Source: Dryococelus australis (Eukaryota; Arthropoda; Insecta; Phasmatodea; Phasmatidae). Taken from it: a DNA stretch of 64,000 nt. Made by a program: the position numbers and the translations under genes. The DNA is taken from positions 17,854,295 through 17,918,294 of the forward strand of contig CM057002.1 of assembly GCA_029891345.1 (NCBI GenBank). Reading direction: 5' to 3'. Below, in pieces: positions 1 through 11,600 of the stretch (the stretch's first letter is position 1; the number at the start of each line of letters is the position of its first letter). The notes beneath the pieces are model-generated. The model had not been told where the DNA came from and searched no databases. It saw only the letters and a list, made by a program, of their open reading frames with translations.

Positions 1-345
1 TAGAGAATTTACTTGCTTCGATGAAACCGATATAACCAACGAACTTACTTCCCTCTACATGGAAGCAAATAATTTTTATTTTAAAAGTTTAGATGGTAGG
101 TGGGTATTGCCGTCTCGTTGATAGCTATATCATTAGAGATGGAACTAGAAACAAATTCAATACCAATGGGACAATTACATATACACACGTGCCTTACCTG
201 GGTCTCTTTGTACCATAAGCTGGCGTGAAATCGACTACAATATGGAGGAAGGGCTTGGATCATAAACTTCGGATGTAAACAGTTTAAAGTTTTCGTATAT
301 TGGGTTTACCATCCTCAAATATGTACAGGGACATAATTTAGAAAA

Positions 346-347
<2 letters not shown>

Positions 348-376
<29 letters not shown>
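348..376. repeat. (GT)n microsatellite
   Basis: Uninterrupted GT dinucleotides lie at the left edge of the degenerate tandem repeat. Confidence 0.9.
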
Positions 377-1842
377 ATCACTTAACTCATGTAAGTTTAC
401 ATGACCTATCGCAACACTGCTTGTATGCAGAATTTGGTGTGAAGAGGTCGACTGGTTGCTAAAATATGTCACAAAAGCTTTATTTGCTCATTTGGCAGTA
501 TCGTAGAAAAAGGCCTGAAAATGGGCTCTGACTTGGCACATCTGATACTCCTAATCGATAGTGCCAGCTTACAAAGTTTGGGTGGATTTTATAAACTTTG
601 CTAAATAATTTTCATTGCTACCATTTGAAAACAAAATGCTTGATCCACTTAAATTATGTAAGTTTAAATAGTCTACTGTAGTACTACTTGCGTGAAAAAT
701 TTTGTAATTATTTGATTGGTTCCCTAAGTATTCATAAATATTACATTTTATTACCCAACATCTGACAAAAAATTGACCAAAGGAGGATCCCTATAAGCAT
801 GTTCGGTACTTCTGATGGATGCTCTCAGCATACATAGTTTAATTGAAGTTGGTTAAATTGTTTAATAGATGTGGCAAACTTGTCTTAATTATTTGTATGA
901 CAGTCATATTGTAAATAATGCCGGACACAATTCAAACGTGCAAGTTTACGTTGCCTATTGTAGCATTACTTGTATGCACAGTTTAAGGGGAATCGGTTGG
1001 TTGGTCCCAAACATATGGCATATAAGCTCAATTTTCTCAAGTGATATCTTCAGTAATGGAGAACAAAACGATTGTGTACTGACACATTTTATGTTTGCCG
1101 TAGATACTGCTTCATATTAAAGTCGGTTGTAATTGTTTGGGACACATGGCATACTGACTTGAAATATTTACATGGCTGTTATTTTGAAAATATGTGACTA
1201 TCTCCAAAAGTCATAAATTTAGATGGACTGCAAAAGTATAACATATCACCTGAACGAGGTGGGTATCATTTAACTATTTCTCGAAATAGGAAAAAATAAG
1301 CTTTATTTTATTTTGTGCTAGCTTCTAAAAGGCAGAAAAATATTTTTTTGTGTTATCTCATTTGATGGTTGATAAACATTATACTGGTAAAATACAAAGT
1401 TAAGTTGAAATTGCTTACATTGTTTCGTACATATAGCATACTATGCTAGGATGTTTAGATGACTGCTATTTTGAAAATACTTATATGGCCCGCTTAAAAC
1501 ATAACCTATCAATTTACATGACCTACCACACTAATAATTGTCTACCAAATTAATTTGGTAGAAATTGGTTTATTGTTACCCGAGGTATGACAAAACTTGA
1601 TTTTTTTAGTGTGGCACTATCTTAAAAAGGGTGGATTTAAGAAGCTCTGGGTAAAAGCATATGATGGTTGTGATAGATGCTATCAGTATACAAAGTTAAG
1701 CTGCAATTTTTACATAATTTCGTAGATATAGCAAAATAATTTAAAATATTTACAAAATTGACATGGCCGCCATTTTGAAAACAAGTTTCTTGCTGACATA
1801 AAACATGTCAGTTTACATTACCTATAGTAGTATTACCTGATA

Positions 1843-2237
1843 AAGGCTGTTCACGATAAAGTGAGCAATTTAGAAATGAACCTTAGAAAAAAGTCACTGT
1901 CTCTGCATGCATACTGAATATTTTAATGCGCACACTGAGTGACATTTGCCCAGTAAAGTTGGTAACGATGGATGGAAAGTAGTTGCATATTTTAACGTTG
2001 AATAAAAAGTTTTAAGTGTTTCTGTTTTTTTTTTTTATGCACCGAAGTGTAAAAATGAGCTGATTTGTTAAGTATTTACGTTCTTAATAATTTCACAGTT
2101 TCATTTGACCGACGCATTAATAAAGTGAAGAGGCCCATGTCAATGATAATTTTACATAAGGCGGAGGAGTACACAGTTTGTATACATGTAGATCGTAAGC
2201 AGGGTTTTCAAAAGTACTCATTTTACCGTGAACAGCC
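1843..2237 (-). mobile_element. Family A MITE (reverse)
   Basis: It begins AAGGCTGTTCACGATAAAGT and ends ACCGTGAACAGCC, an imperfect TIR, with TA at both borders. The interior runs in reverse order relative to other copies: the AGTAAAGTTGGTAACGATGG block comes first and the CATAAGGCGGAGGAGTACAC block near the right end. It has no coding capacity. It interrupts a unit of the ~285-bp tandem repeat. Confidence 0.8.
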
Positions 2238-2760
2238 TACATCTAAATTTGGTAGGAATCGGATGACGGTTTGCCGAGATATGAAGTGAAAACTTTATTT
2301 TCTACGTAACACGATCTTACCAAATGGTGAACAAAAGACGCTATGTGTTGTCACAATTGGTGCATGTAATATATACTTTCAGCTCAAGTTTGGTTGAAAT
2401 TGGTTAAACGGTATGGTATATATAGCCAATGAACCTAAAATATTTATATAGCCGCCATTAAAATTTTGTTTTTAACATGGTCTAGAATAGTTTTCCTTAT
2501 TTACCATATTTGCAAGGAATCGGTCTTGTGGTAAATAAAATATAATATAATAGCTTAATTTTTTCAAGTTTCACCGTCTTCCAAAATGGCGGACAGAAGT
2601 GTTAACGCTTTATAAATTCAATACTTACATCATGCACTATCAAAGTAAAAAATTTGCCTAAATCGGTTAAATAATTACCGATATATAACATAATGGTATT
2701 AATTATAAAATTGCCGCCATTTTGAAAATAATTAATCAACGTGATTAAGAATTATAAATA

Positions 2761-4827
2761 TCGAATATCCTTACGGATGTGGACGCGAGTTTGGGAAAAT
2801 TCGGATAATGGGTTTAAAAATTATTTGGGGGGGACACACATTATAGACATACACTCGGGCGATTGGATAAGCCTATCTTTCCTTCCGAAAGTAAGCTGAA
2901 AATCGATCAATGGGAGAAAATGCTGAGTTTAGAGATAGTAAGTTTTCTCTGTCAAAGATCACTGTGCTGAAAAAAATAATATGTTTGTAACCGGCACGAA
3001 ATATTTTCTTAGAATAAACCCCGCCACTGTTTATTGAAAACTAAATCATCTGCTAGATGTTAGAGAACACTTGTTATTGATTACAAACATTTGTAAACTC
3101 AGAGTTTTATTTTACCTCTAAGATTATTTTCTTTCAGAAAAAATTGTTCGCAAGTTATACTCTAGCAAAATATATTGTGGTGCTTCCATAAATTATTCTT
3201 TCCAAAAAAAAAATGCGGGATGTTTAAAAGGTAAGAAAAATGTGCCGCACAAAATTGTGGTTTTTGTGGTTTAAATAACGCCAATGGTTATTATGCCATA
3301 GTCTGAGAAGTTAGCTTAATATTCTGTCTGTGTGTGATGTTTGCGGTTCTTTTGTGAACCGATTTTGAAACATCACTTGTTTAAGTAATTTGGCCGTATT
3401 TTCAATAAGAAGCTTATTTACATTCTATATTTCCATTTTCTCTCTAAAGTTTAAGCAGAAGCTCCTGGTCTGATATGTCACTCCTGCAGAACGCGGAAAA
3501 CGAAATTCAAACTTACTTAGGCTCGTCGTATTTCAGACATCAGATTTAACTTTCTTGCATTAAGAATATTAAGATTATCTAATTAGCTCGTTTTCCTCGG
3601 CGCTCGCAGCATGCAGGATGGGAGGAAGGAGAACAGCTCTCGTTCTCTTCAAATGTTATGTTCTGGATCTTTATGGAGGAACTGTCCTTCGGAGTTTTGT
3701 TTAGAAGCTAACCATTTGCCAGGAAAAAGTAATTTTGTAAATTTCTGGTGGTTTCTTGATGGGTGAGTCCGCCCGCCACGCTGTCAAATTTTCGCTTTGC
3801 GATCAAATTTGAAGGCGAAATATAGCCATAAAATTTATTCATAAAAAAAATTCGCCAAAAGAAGATGTCACACTGTCGCCGTGTTATTTGGCGAACCCAG
3901 AGTGACGTTAATTTTAACAAAAATTTTAAAACGAGTTTCAGATTTCGCCCCACCATGCTACCTAATATAAGAAGGAATTTTAATGATATTTTATTACATT
4001 TTGACCTAGAAACTAGATGATAATGTTATTTATCACATATGTATATATGGTGCCTGATAAAATGTATTGCCTCTCAATTTTTTTTGCTATTATTGTGTAA
4101 TGTTTACTTTCTAGCGACAATCATATCCATACAGATTTTGTGTGAAATAATTATCACCATAACCTTAATTTTTTTTTGTTATTCTTAACGATTTCAAATT
4201 TTTATCGGGTTGATAACTGTCTTTTTTTTTTTTTGTAGGCGATTCTGTCTTATTCATCCCGTCAAAAACGAAAGAAATTTTGTAACAAGCTCAAATAGAA
4301 AATGTTTGTTAGAAATCGGTGCAATTCAACTTGTACATACAACATGGCGGCATGAACGACGTTTAGGTATCGTCACAGCGTTTCGACTTTATTTTGTCAA
4401 GTTTGTTTGAAGCAATTTGCTGGAATAGCTTGACAGTGTGACACAGCGTGCCAGTAGAGCCGTCCACACGATGCGACCGCACAGAGTAGTTGAGTATACA
4501 GAAGTGAAACAGTCGCTTTTATCGCGAACTCCAGCCGCACGCGCCAGGAAAATGGCGTCACTGAGCAACGACGTGTCGGAACGCCGTCCGCCAATCGGCG
4601 CCTGGTAACCTGCTCGCCATCCAGCAGCTCAGCCAATAGGGAGCCTTTCTCAGCACGCAGTAGCCAACCAGACAACAAGGTCCTTTCCCAGACCCTCGTA
4701 CAGCCACTCACAGAATGGGCACGCCCACATCAAAGGAACCGCTTGCCAGCACGTGTGTACGTACCTTCTTTGTAATCAAAAGTTTCAGAAGAGTATGATT
4801 ATGCTGCATATGAAAGAAGAATGCTTA
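2761..4827. other. AT-rich DNA, no gene recognised
   Basis: I see no recognisable protein, RNA gene or family A/B element here. Open frames of up to about 100 codons (such as 4397-4711 on the minus strand) have no familiar motifs. The 4430-4740 part is more GC-rich than its surroundings but not identifiable. Confidence 0.5.
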
Positions 4828-5033
4828 TACAGAATGTTACAAAATTTCATGGCAATACTTCGGGGAAACATTCCTCACATCTGGAGGATGAAAAATGTTA
4901 TACGAACATAGGTCCGCAAACGCTTCGTTTCTTTACTACAGCCCGTAATACATAACGTACAGTGTATAGCCCACAGGCTGGATCATTTTGCTGTGGAATG
5001 CCGTCGCATCTGTAATTTGCAGTCCCATACCAG

Positions 5034-5267
5034 CCCCCGAGGAGTCCTGTTTTGAGTCCACTAGAGTTTTATTTGTGGGGACATTTAAAGGCACATGTGT
5101 ATGCAGCCCCAATGGACGATGTGGGCAATCTCCGTAGCCGTATAGAGACGGGTTATGAAACAATCTGGAAACTTCCAGGGATTCGTCAAAGCATCCAGGT
5201 GTCCATGCAACTGCGGGTTGATGCCTGTGTTCGTGTTCATGGAGGGCATTTCGAACATTTCCTTTAG
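5034..5267 (+). pseudogene. Transposase C-terminal remnant (IS630/Tc1/mariner-type DDE)
   Basis: Translation from 5034 gives PPRSPVLSPLEFYLWGHLK, then VYAAPMDDVGNLRSRIE, ending ACVRVHGGHFEHFL and a stop. This matches the ending of mariner-like transposases found in insects: an SPDLSPLDFFLWG-type block, a VY-P-D-L-R-RI helix and an AC-GGHFEHLL tail. The acidic residue of the PL(D/E)F block is present as Glu, while the Asp of the usual SPDL is Val. Nothing matching the N-terminal DNA-binding domain or the first catalytic Asp is found upstream, so it is a fragment lying between the long TIRs. Confidence 0.75.
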
Positions 5268-5408
5268 TGCCGACGCTAAGCTTTCACACATGTGTAACTA
5301 CTTCCTGTGCAGTTCCTACTGTTCTAGGTGTAGTGTCGTTGTGTGAGGTGTCGTGTATCATGCAAACGAATGCTGCGATGGCATTCCACAGTAACATGAT
5401 CCAGTCCG

Positions 5409-5520
5409 CTGTGTGTATGTGTCAGTGTGTGTGTAGTGTGTGTGCATGTGTATGCATGCATGTGCATGCGTGTATGCATGTGCATGTGTGCGTGCGCGCA
5501 TGTGTGTGTGTGTTTGTGTG
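5409..5520. repeat. GT/GC-rich microsatellite
   Basis: Impure (TG)n with CATG interruptions lies inside the Tc1/mariner-type element. The cysteine-rich or histidine-rich open frames across it on both strands are artefacts of the repeat. Confidence 0.85.
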
Positions 5521-6502
5521 ATATGCTTGGTACACGAGTGCAGGTCGGGGACTGAGTATGACTGTAATTTTGAACACTGTTGTAGACAATGTTAGTTACT
5601 CTCTTCATTACTTTTTTTGGCAATCAGTAGGTGGAGGAGGGGCCTTGCTCCCCCTCGCTTCCCCTCGACGAACGAACGAACGAATGATTTTCTTGCGGGT
5701 GAACATGCAATGAACACTTTTATGGCGACATGTGTTATTATTACCACTCACTCAGGAATCGAACGTACAATACCTCAAGGATGGTTCACTGTTTCCACTG
5801 CCTTCAGGGTACATGCATTAGTTCCTTTCACTAGTATACCAGTAAGTACGTGTTTTGTCGAGGGGAGGCGGTGGGGATGTAGTACTAGGTCGCTAATATA
5901 TCTACCGTACACGGTAAGGTGGACCGGTCATTGAGGTCTCCACTTCCAACGAGGTCATGTCGAGATGGGCTTGCAGCCTACAGGTATTCACTGCTACACC
6001 AGTTAAGGTAAAAATATACCTGTCCTCTGAATGGTATTAGCGCTTCGTGGGTAATTCGTTTTTTTTTTTTTTTTTTTTGCAATGTGCATGTATTTTTTAT
6101 CCTGCCCGCACAATGGCTGTTTCGTGCACTATGGGTAAACATAAACACATCGTCACAGTTATCATAGTGGAACGGCTAAACATGTGATGTTGGACGGAAA
6201 CTGTCTTAAGTGCATGCATTAAAGGTTCGGGAAGGGTAGACTGTTTGTAATTGCAAAGGCTCGGTCGGTACATGAGTGCAGGTCGGCGACAGAGTATGAC
6301 TGTCATGCTAGTCTTCATGACCAGCGGGACCGACGACTAACGAATGTCTGCAGACATGTCAGCATGCACTCTACGTTATGTATTACGGGATGTAGTAAAG
6401 AAACGAAGCGTTTGCGGACCTTTGTTCAACATATTTTCATCCTCCAGAAGTGAGGAATGTTTCCCCGAATTATTGTCATACAATTTTGCAACATTCTATA
6501 TA

Positions 6503-7031
6503 TTTTAACACAGTACGAAATTTTAACAAAATTTATTTACTTCATTGTTAAAAAATAATAATAATATTCTATCCTGAATGCTTCACAAAGAACATTTTGC
6601 AAAATAAATAAATAAAATGATTTAAAAAAGAACTTCACTAAGCAATATCAACTCGCTACTTACTCTGGTTATAAGCAATAAATATTAGTAATAATGTTCA
6701 CAAATATATGTTTTGTTTGCATAAGGCGGAGGAAGAACCTAAATGTAGAACTTCACTAAGCAATATCAACTCGCTACTTACTCTGGTTATATGCAATAAA
6801 TATTAGTAATAATGTTCACAAATATATGTTTTGTTTGCATAAGGCGGAGGAAGAACCTAAATGTAGAACTTCACTAAGCAATATCAACTCGCTACTTACT
6901 CTGGTTATATGCAATAAATATTAGTAATAATGTTCACAAATATATGTTTTGTTTGCATAAGGCGGAGGAAGAACCTAAATGTAGAACTTAAGTAGGGATT
7001 CGGAAATTTGGAAGTAACTGTGAACGTACTA
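6503..7031 (+). mobile_element. Family B MITE with internal triplication
   Basis: The right end (TTTGGAAGTAACTGTGAACGTACTATA region) matches the family B terminus seen at 56503 and 26346. The upstream block with GCATAAGGCGGAGGAAGAAC also matches. The left end is not clear; it begins at or soon after the right border of the Tc1/mariner-type element. The body holds a perfect or near-perfect triplication at 6631-6984. Confidence 0.55.
6631..6984. repeat. 118-bp tandem repeat, three copies
   Basis: Copies start at 6631, 6749 and 6867 with AACTTCACTAAGCAATATCA, and the next unit is cut off at 6985. The copies are almost identical (only TATAAGC versus TATATGC noticed). The unit is the internal part of the family B MITE, so the triplication is recent relative to the age of the family. 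Confidence 0.95.
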
Positions 7032-7815
7032 TATCTGTGTCTATAACTTCTGAGTTGCCATGGCGTTGTTAGCACAAGTGTCCATTCGTTATTATTATTT
7101 TTTCAATTAATTACAATTTAATTTCGTAGGGAAAGTGAATTTCCATTGGGCGACAATTTCTTCTACATCATCAAAACATCGTGGATTATTTTCTTTTGTG
7201 CCATTACTAAGAAGTTGCTAATAAAATTAGACAAGAATGACTTTGTTCAGCTGCACTTCTCTGTGTACTGAGATATCAAGAACTCACGCTTAGCTGGTTG
7301 AGTCTATTAATGGTAATTTTATTGACAATATCCCCTAAATATTATGTTTCATCTAGCCATAATTCATATCCTCTAAACACTAATAATTTCTGTTCTATTA
7401 AGTCGCTTCCCGTAACTAGTTTAGTTATCGTTACAGAGTCCCTTATTAAATTTTGAAGTCTAATTACTTTCGTTGTAGTTTAGATAAACTCGTTAATTAC
7501 ATCTTCTCTTGCTTCACTCTATTCGGCAATTATTCACTTACATTGATTTCTCTTTGTCGCTGCGCTCCAGAAACTGATAATGCAATATCTGTAATTAGGC
7601 AACTAATTTTGTGCTTCGCTCTACGCTTTCGACCCGCCGTTTTGGAATCGTAAACGAAATTCATTAAATTCTCAAAAGAAAAAATTGAGAATAAATAATA
7701 TTGTCATTGAATTAATAAAAAAATAAATTACGCTGTGTTTGCTGTACACCCTCCTATTTCTGCCACTGCCATCATGATAGTTTCCTACTCTGGTGATGAT
7801 GAATATGTCTTTGAG

Positions 7816-7910
7816 TGACGTCACAGCGATTAGTCGAGAATGTCTGCTGGTCATGTGACATATCGCGCCCTGCGGGTATATAAGGCGATGAAAGTCGCTC
7901 GAAGTCTCGA
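7816..7910 (+). promoter_or_regulatory. Candidate promoter: CRE plus TATA box
   Basis: A full CRE/ATF palindrome TGACGTCA is at 7816-7823 and a strong TATATAAG box at 7877-7884, in a locally GC-rich patch. That predicts initiation near 7910. No coding sequence follows closely, so this may be an orphan promoter, an LTR promoter or chance. Confidence 0.3.
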
Positions 7911-8521
7911 TTTTTTCGATGGATGAAAGAGGTGATGGATAATCTTCTCTCTTCTGGACTGTTTAGCTTTCCCTGTGGTAACTTGCTTTAGTGTATTTCT
8001 ATGTCCATGTAATTCATCAAAGTTCGCCGTTTTATCTATTGTTCTGGTAATTATGCATGTTTACACCACCAAATTTACAAAATGTGACCGAATTCCTTTT
8101 TGCAGTGATTGCATAGAAATATTCAGTGAAATAATATAATTCCTTTCCTTTCTCAAATAAGCTGACATTCTTAAACAATAATTTTTTTACTATTTCAAGA
8201 AAAGCATTCTCCTACCACTACAAGACAAAATATAATTTCGTACGAACGTTTACAATTAAATGTTACATTTCCATACACATGCAACCTACTCGCGCCAAAA
8301 TAAAATAAACAAAACTAAAATGTACCATGCAACTATTTCAAGTAATTTTTAGGGCCAAAGACCCATTAGTGTGTATACTTCATAAAATGAATTACAGAAT
8401 ACTCATAACTGTTAATTAACTTTAACATAACAGTACCTTGCTGATCGCAGTTCAAGCCACGTAGTTGGAGAGTGGATTCCATCGTGTTACAAGTAAATGT
8501 TGAGATGACAGTCGGCGCGCA

Positions 8522-8560
8522 TATAAACGAGCGAGAATAGATCCGGGGCTTCGGTCTGTT
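8522..8560 (+). promoter_or_regulatory. Candidate TATA promoter
   Basis: TATAAA at 8522-8527 sits in a GC-rich context and is followed about 28 bp later by TTCGGTC, which resembles an arthropod initiator. There is no adjoining coding region, and an LTR origin is possible. Confidence 0.2.
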
Positions 8561-8622
8561 TTGTAGAACGAATTGCGTTTGTGTTGCCAGTTTGCTCTCT
8601 TTAAGACAGGATGTTCCGCCTT

Positions 8623-9103
8623 ATGTGGACACCCTCAAAATTTCCGAAACAGTTGCAGATCACGAAATGCAGTTTTCTTGAAACGAAATTAAGTACGGGG
8701 GAAAGTAATTTGTCGCGAAGTGACTATTTGTAACACATTTATGGACAGAAATAATCACACCACATATGATTTTTCCCCTTAAAACATACGTTTATTTTGA
8801 AGGCATCTGAAGGTACGTGCAAAGAGGAATTCAGTGATATAGTATGTGCAATGGAAAGTAACACAGAAACGCCAAGAAACAATGTGCAAATATGACTAAG
8901 TTAAGTGGGTCGGTAGCATGGGGCAGGGGACCTGTACTCACAGCTGTAAACAAGCAACACGCGCTATGGCTCATATTGGTGGGATGAGCCAATTATTCAC
9001 TTTGCGGCAAATTACTTACCCCCGTATGTAGGCCAAATTTTATTTAGTGAAAACCGCATTTCTTGATCTAAAACCGGTCAGGAAATTTTGGGGATTTCCA
9101 CAT
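8623..9103. mobile_element. Non-autonomous element with ~105-bp TIRs
   Basis: The left arm from 8623 starts ATGTGGACACCC and carries CAAAATTTCC and GGGGGAAAGTAATTTGTCGC. The right arm carries the same landmarks in inverted order, ending at ATTTCCACAT (9103). Between the arms is about 270 bp with no coding capacity. No clear target duplication is seen and the superfamily is not assigned. Confidence 0.65.
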
Positions 9104-9949
9104 CAGGTGGACTATGCTGTATATCGGTAGCTTTTCTTGGTGCTAGGAAACGCCCTAGTAAAGTTTTATGCATTTTTCCTAAACGATTGTCTCATTTCCT
9201 ACACATTTATCATCGATCAGATAACTTGTGTAATTTGCACACGAGATATTTTAGTTCATACTTTAGAATAAATCTTTATTTTATTGTATAACAAAGATCC
9301 AGTTGAAGTCTTAGATAGTGTGCCCACATCGTCTTTGGCAGTACAATTAATTGCCGACTGTCCCGACGTGGCATATAAACGTTCAACTGAGGTACTTTCG
9401 TATTCAGAGTCACAATTAACTGCACCAACTACCGCAACTCCCATCTTCAGCTTCGCCATTAGTCACCATCCGCTGCGCAATCGATCACATCTGCAAGTCG
9501 TCGTGGCCATCTGCGAAGTCGATACCGCGATAGCAGAGTCGCCACTGTGGTGCGTCGTTTGCATTCGCCCAAGGTGCTCGTAGACTCGGAACAAGCGGCT
9601 GCGTGATGAGCACGGGCCGCGAGACACATAGGTGTGGGAACGCACTTTGAATAGAATCAGTGAGAATTGCACTATTTAAATCAGTGAACAGTACCTAACT
9701 CATTCAACAGTCACTTCAGTCAATTCAACTGATGAAGGAGGGAGAAATACCAGTTTTCCTTCACTTATTGATTTAGTGACATTTTCCACTGATTCATCTA
9801 CGGTTTTATTCACGGTTTTTTTTTCTTCATTTATTTGTTTTTTGACTAATGGATCTGTTAAACAAAGTCTTTCGAATTAAATACCAACGCATAAATTAAT
9901 AAGACCCATAACATCACACTCACACACAAACCAATTCGTGAGGGACGGA

Positions 9950-10716
9950 GGTCTTAACAAAAACATAAGAACTAAAGTTGATGTTAAATTTACTTACACG
10001 GCTATTATTTACAGCATTAATCTATCTATCCCCACTATTACTCTTTTTATTTCCGATCGTGCACAATTTTAAATGTCTATTTCAACTCTAATAAACGTCC
10101 TTCTTAATGTCTCTGTTTGGTTGTACTCAACTCATACTCATCATTAACACACATACAGTCTGTCTGTTGAAATCTTTTGTAATGTCTTTCACTCACGCAT
10201 CCAGTCCAATGGTCCAATCTGCCAGACGTACTATTCACTGCTCTGATGCTCGCAGTCGCAGATTTTCCTCCCGGCGCTACTTTTTTCTCTCCTCGCTCGT
10301 CGTCTCTCGCTCAAATTCACACGATCGCCCAGACTTCCGACGCTCATAAACTCTCCACTCCACTGCTGGCTTGGAGGCCTAACGCGCTTTTATAGTCGCT
10401 GGTCTTGACCTGGAAGGTTCGCCGAATCACGAGTAACGCTGAGATAAACGAGGTCAGTAAACCAGAGAATTCTTCAGATAAATGCAGAAATTCTATCCGC
10501 CGAAGGTCAGCAGCGCGTGAGCAACCAAAGTGTTTTTCACTGTGGCATGAGAAAGAATGCGCGGTGGCACATCTTTATAGCTTCAAACCCTGATATTATT
10601 GTCGCTCGCATATCATTCAATTTTTCCTTTTTGACTCGCCGCCCGATATCAAATGCTACTTAACCCTCCAAGCACTCTTCGCTAGCCCGGGCAAGGCAAA
10701 GCATCGACACTTAACA
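9950..10716 (-). mobile_element. Possible solo LTR or orphan promoter region (minus)
   Basis: Read on the minus strand, this starts TGTTAAGTGTCGATGC, which resembles the TGT start of an insect Gypsy-type LTR. A TATA box lies within it (CTATAAAAG, 10387-10395), followed by a G- and A-rich leader. The other end is uncertain and no target duplication was found. A cellular minus-strand promoter is the alternative. Confidence 0.25.
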
Positions 10717-11030
10717 ATATTTTAATTTTTTTAGGCATGTTTCGTCTTCTATAATACAATTTTAAGGGACAGCACGAGCATTCAGTCTTTCATTTCGTTT
10801 TTATGTCTCTTATATAATTTTCACGTAATCATCTTAGCATTTGGTTTGAGGTTTTAAAATGCATTGAATGCGGTGAAGTGAGTGCGTTCATACGTATTAT
10901 GTATGTGTTTCAAAAATCCTAATGTTACATACTAAACTAAAAACGAAAAGAAAGGACGAACAATTAGAAAGCTGCAATATTTCGACATAAAAATTAATAC
11001 ATATAAAATATCTCTTTACTATCAACGTTG

Positions 11031-11108
11031 TCTTGATAGCTCGTTTGGTAAGGCGACGGGTTGAAAGTGGATTGCTGTAGGTTCAAATCCTGAACGCCAC
11101 AACTTTTC
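11031..11108 (+). tRNA. tRNA-like relic followed by T-run
   Basis: It shows a box A-like TAGCTCGTTTGGTAAGGCG and a box B-like GGTTCAAATCC at tRNA spacing, then a TTTT terminator just after 11103. The acceptor and anticodon stems do not pair properly, so this is a tRNA pseudogene or a SINE head rather than a working tRNA. Confidence 0.4.
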
Positions 11109-11345
11109 TTCTCTTTTAAAATCACGTTAAATTGCACAGCACAAACAGTGATTGTTAGAAACATGTTTATTTCTCGTTATGATTGAGCTAAATTCAACAA
11201 AAGGCAATATTTAATTTATATCTTTACCCAATCATTATCTATGGTCCTGATCCTCAGATTTACGGTGTCAGGTGCAGGGCATGTGAAAGCCGTCTTCAAA
11301 TGTGTAAAAGCACTTCTCGAACTTATAACGACAATTTTTGCAATG

Positions 11346-11600
11346 CGAGGAGCAGGGTGCTGTGGTGTGGTATTCAACCTCCTCGCACCCAACCCGATTC
11401 GGGTTCGATTCCCGGCGAGGTCACACAAATTTTCGATTGTGTGAAATGTGGTCGACCTTGCCACTGGCCAGCGGGTTATCTTGGGACATCCCCATTTCCT
11501 CCATCCTTGCATTCTGCCACTGCTCCAACTTCACTTCGTTTCCACCCTCACCTGTGCTCAAGACGTCGCTGCTAGGCACCGACCAAAACCTCTCAACTGA
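11346..11600 (+). mobile_element. tRNA-derived SINE (divergent)
   Basis: The head has box B-like GGGTTCGATTCCCGGC. The body follows the order seen in the other copies: a CCAGCGGGTTATCTTGGGA block, CCTTGCATTCTGCC, a TTCACTTCG block, and the CTCAAGAC then CTCTCAACT end. The 3' end runs directly into the first degenerate unit of the CRE minisatellite. Confidence 0.75.

Larger units (their letters stand above)
300..2760. repeat. Degenerate ~285-bp tandem repeat
   Basis: Related phrases recur in the same order. A phrase like GCCGCCATTTTGAAAA is found near 610, 1180, 1465, 1765, 2445 and 2705. A phrase like AAGTTGAAATTGGTTAAAT is found near 845, 1120, 1400, 1695, 2388 and 2655. A phrase like AGTTTACATGACCTA is found near 392, 942, 1510 and 1808. 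Spacing is about 265-300 bp once the 395-bp MITE at 1843-2237 is removed. Units have diverged strongly, so the array is old. Open frames inside it are short and look accidental. No known satellite family is recognised. Confidence 0.6.
4828..6500 (+). mobile_element. Tc1/mariner-superfamily element with ~140-bp TIRs
   Basis: The left arm (4828-4967) and right arm (6357-6500) are near-identical inverted copies. Both contain GGGGAAACATTCCTCAC and CCGCAAACGCTTCGTTTCTT. A TA dinucleotide flanks each end (4826-4827 and 6501-6502), the target duplication expected of this superfamily. Inside are a decayed transposase C-terminus (5034-5267), a GT-rich microsatellite, and a short phrase duplicated at about 5534 and 6271. 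At 1.67 kb with only a transposase tail it is non-autonomous. Confidence 0.8.

Noticed and set aside
5267-5623. Cys- and His-rich small proteins around 5.3-5.6 kb
   Set aside because: They are translations of a GT/CA-rich microsatellite.
11031-11108. Functional tRNA gene
   Set aside because: Box A and B are present but acceptor and anticodon stems do not pair.
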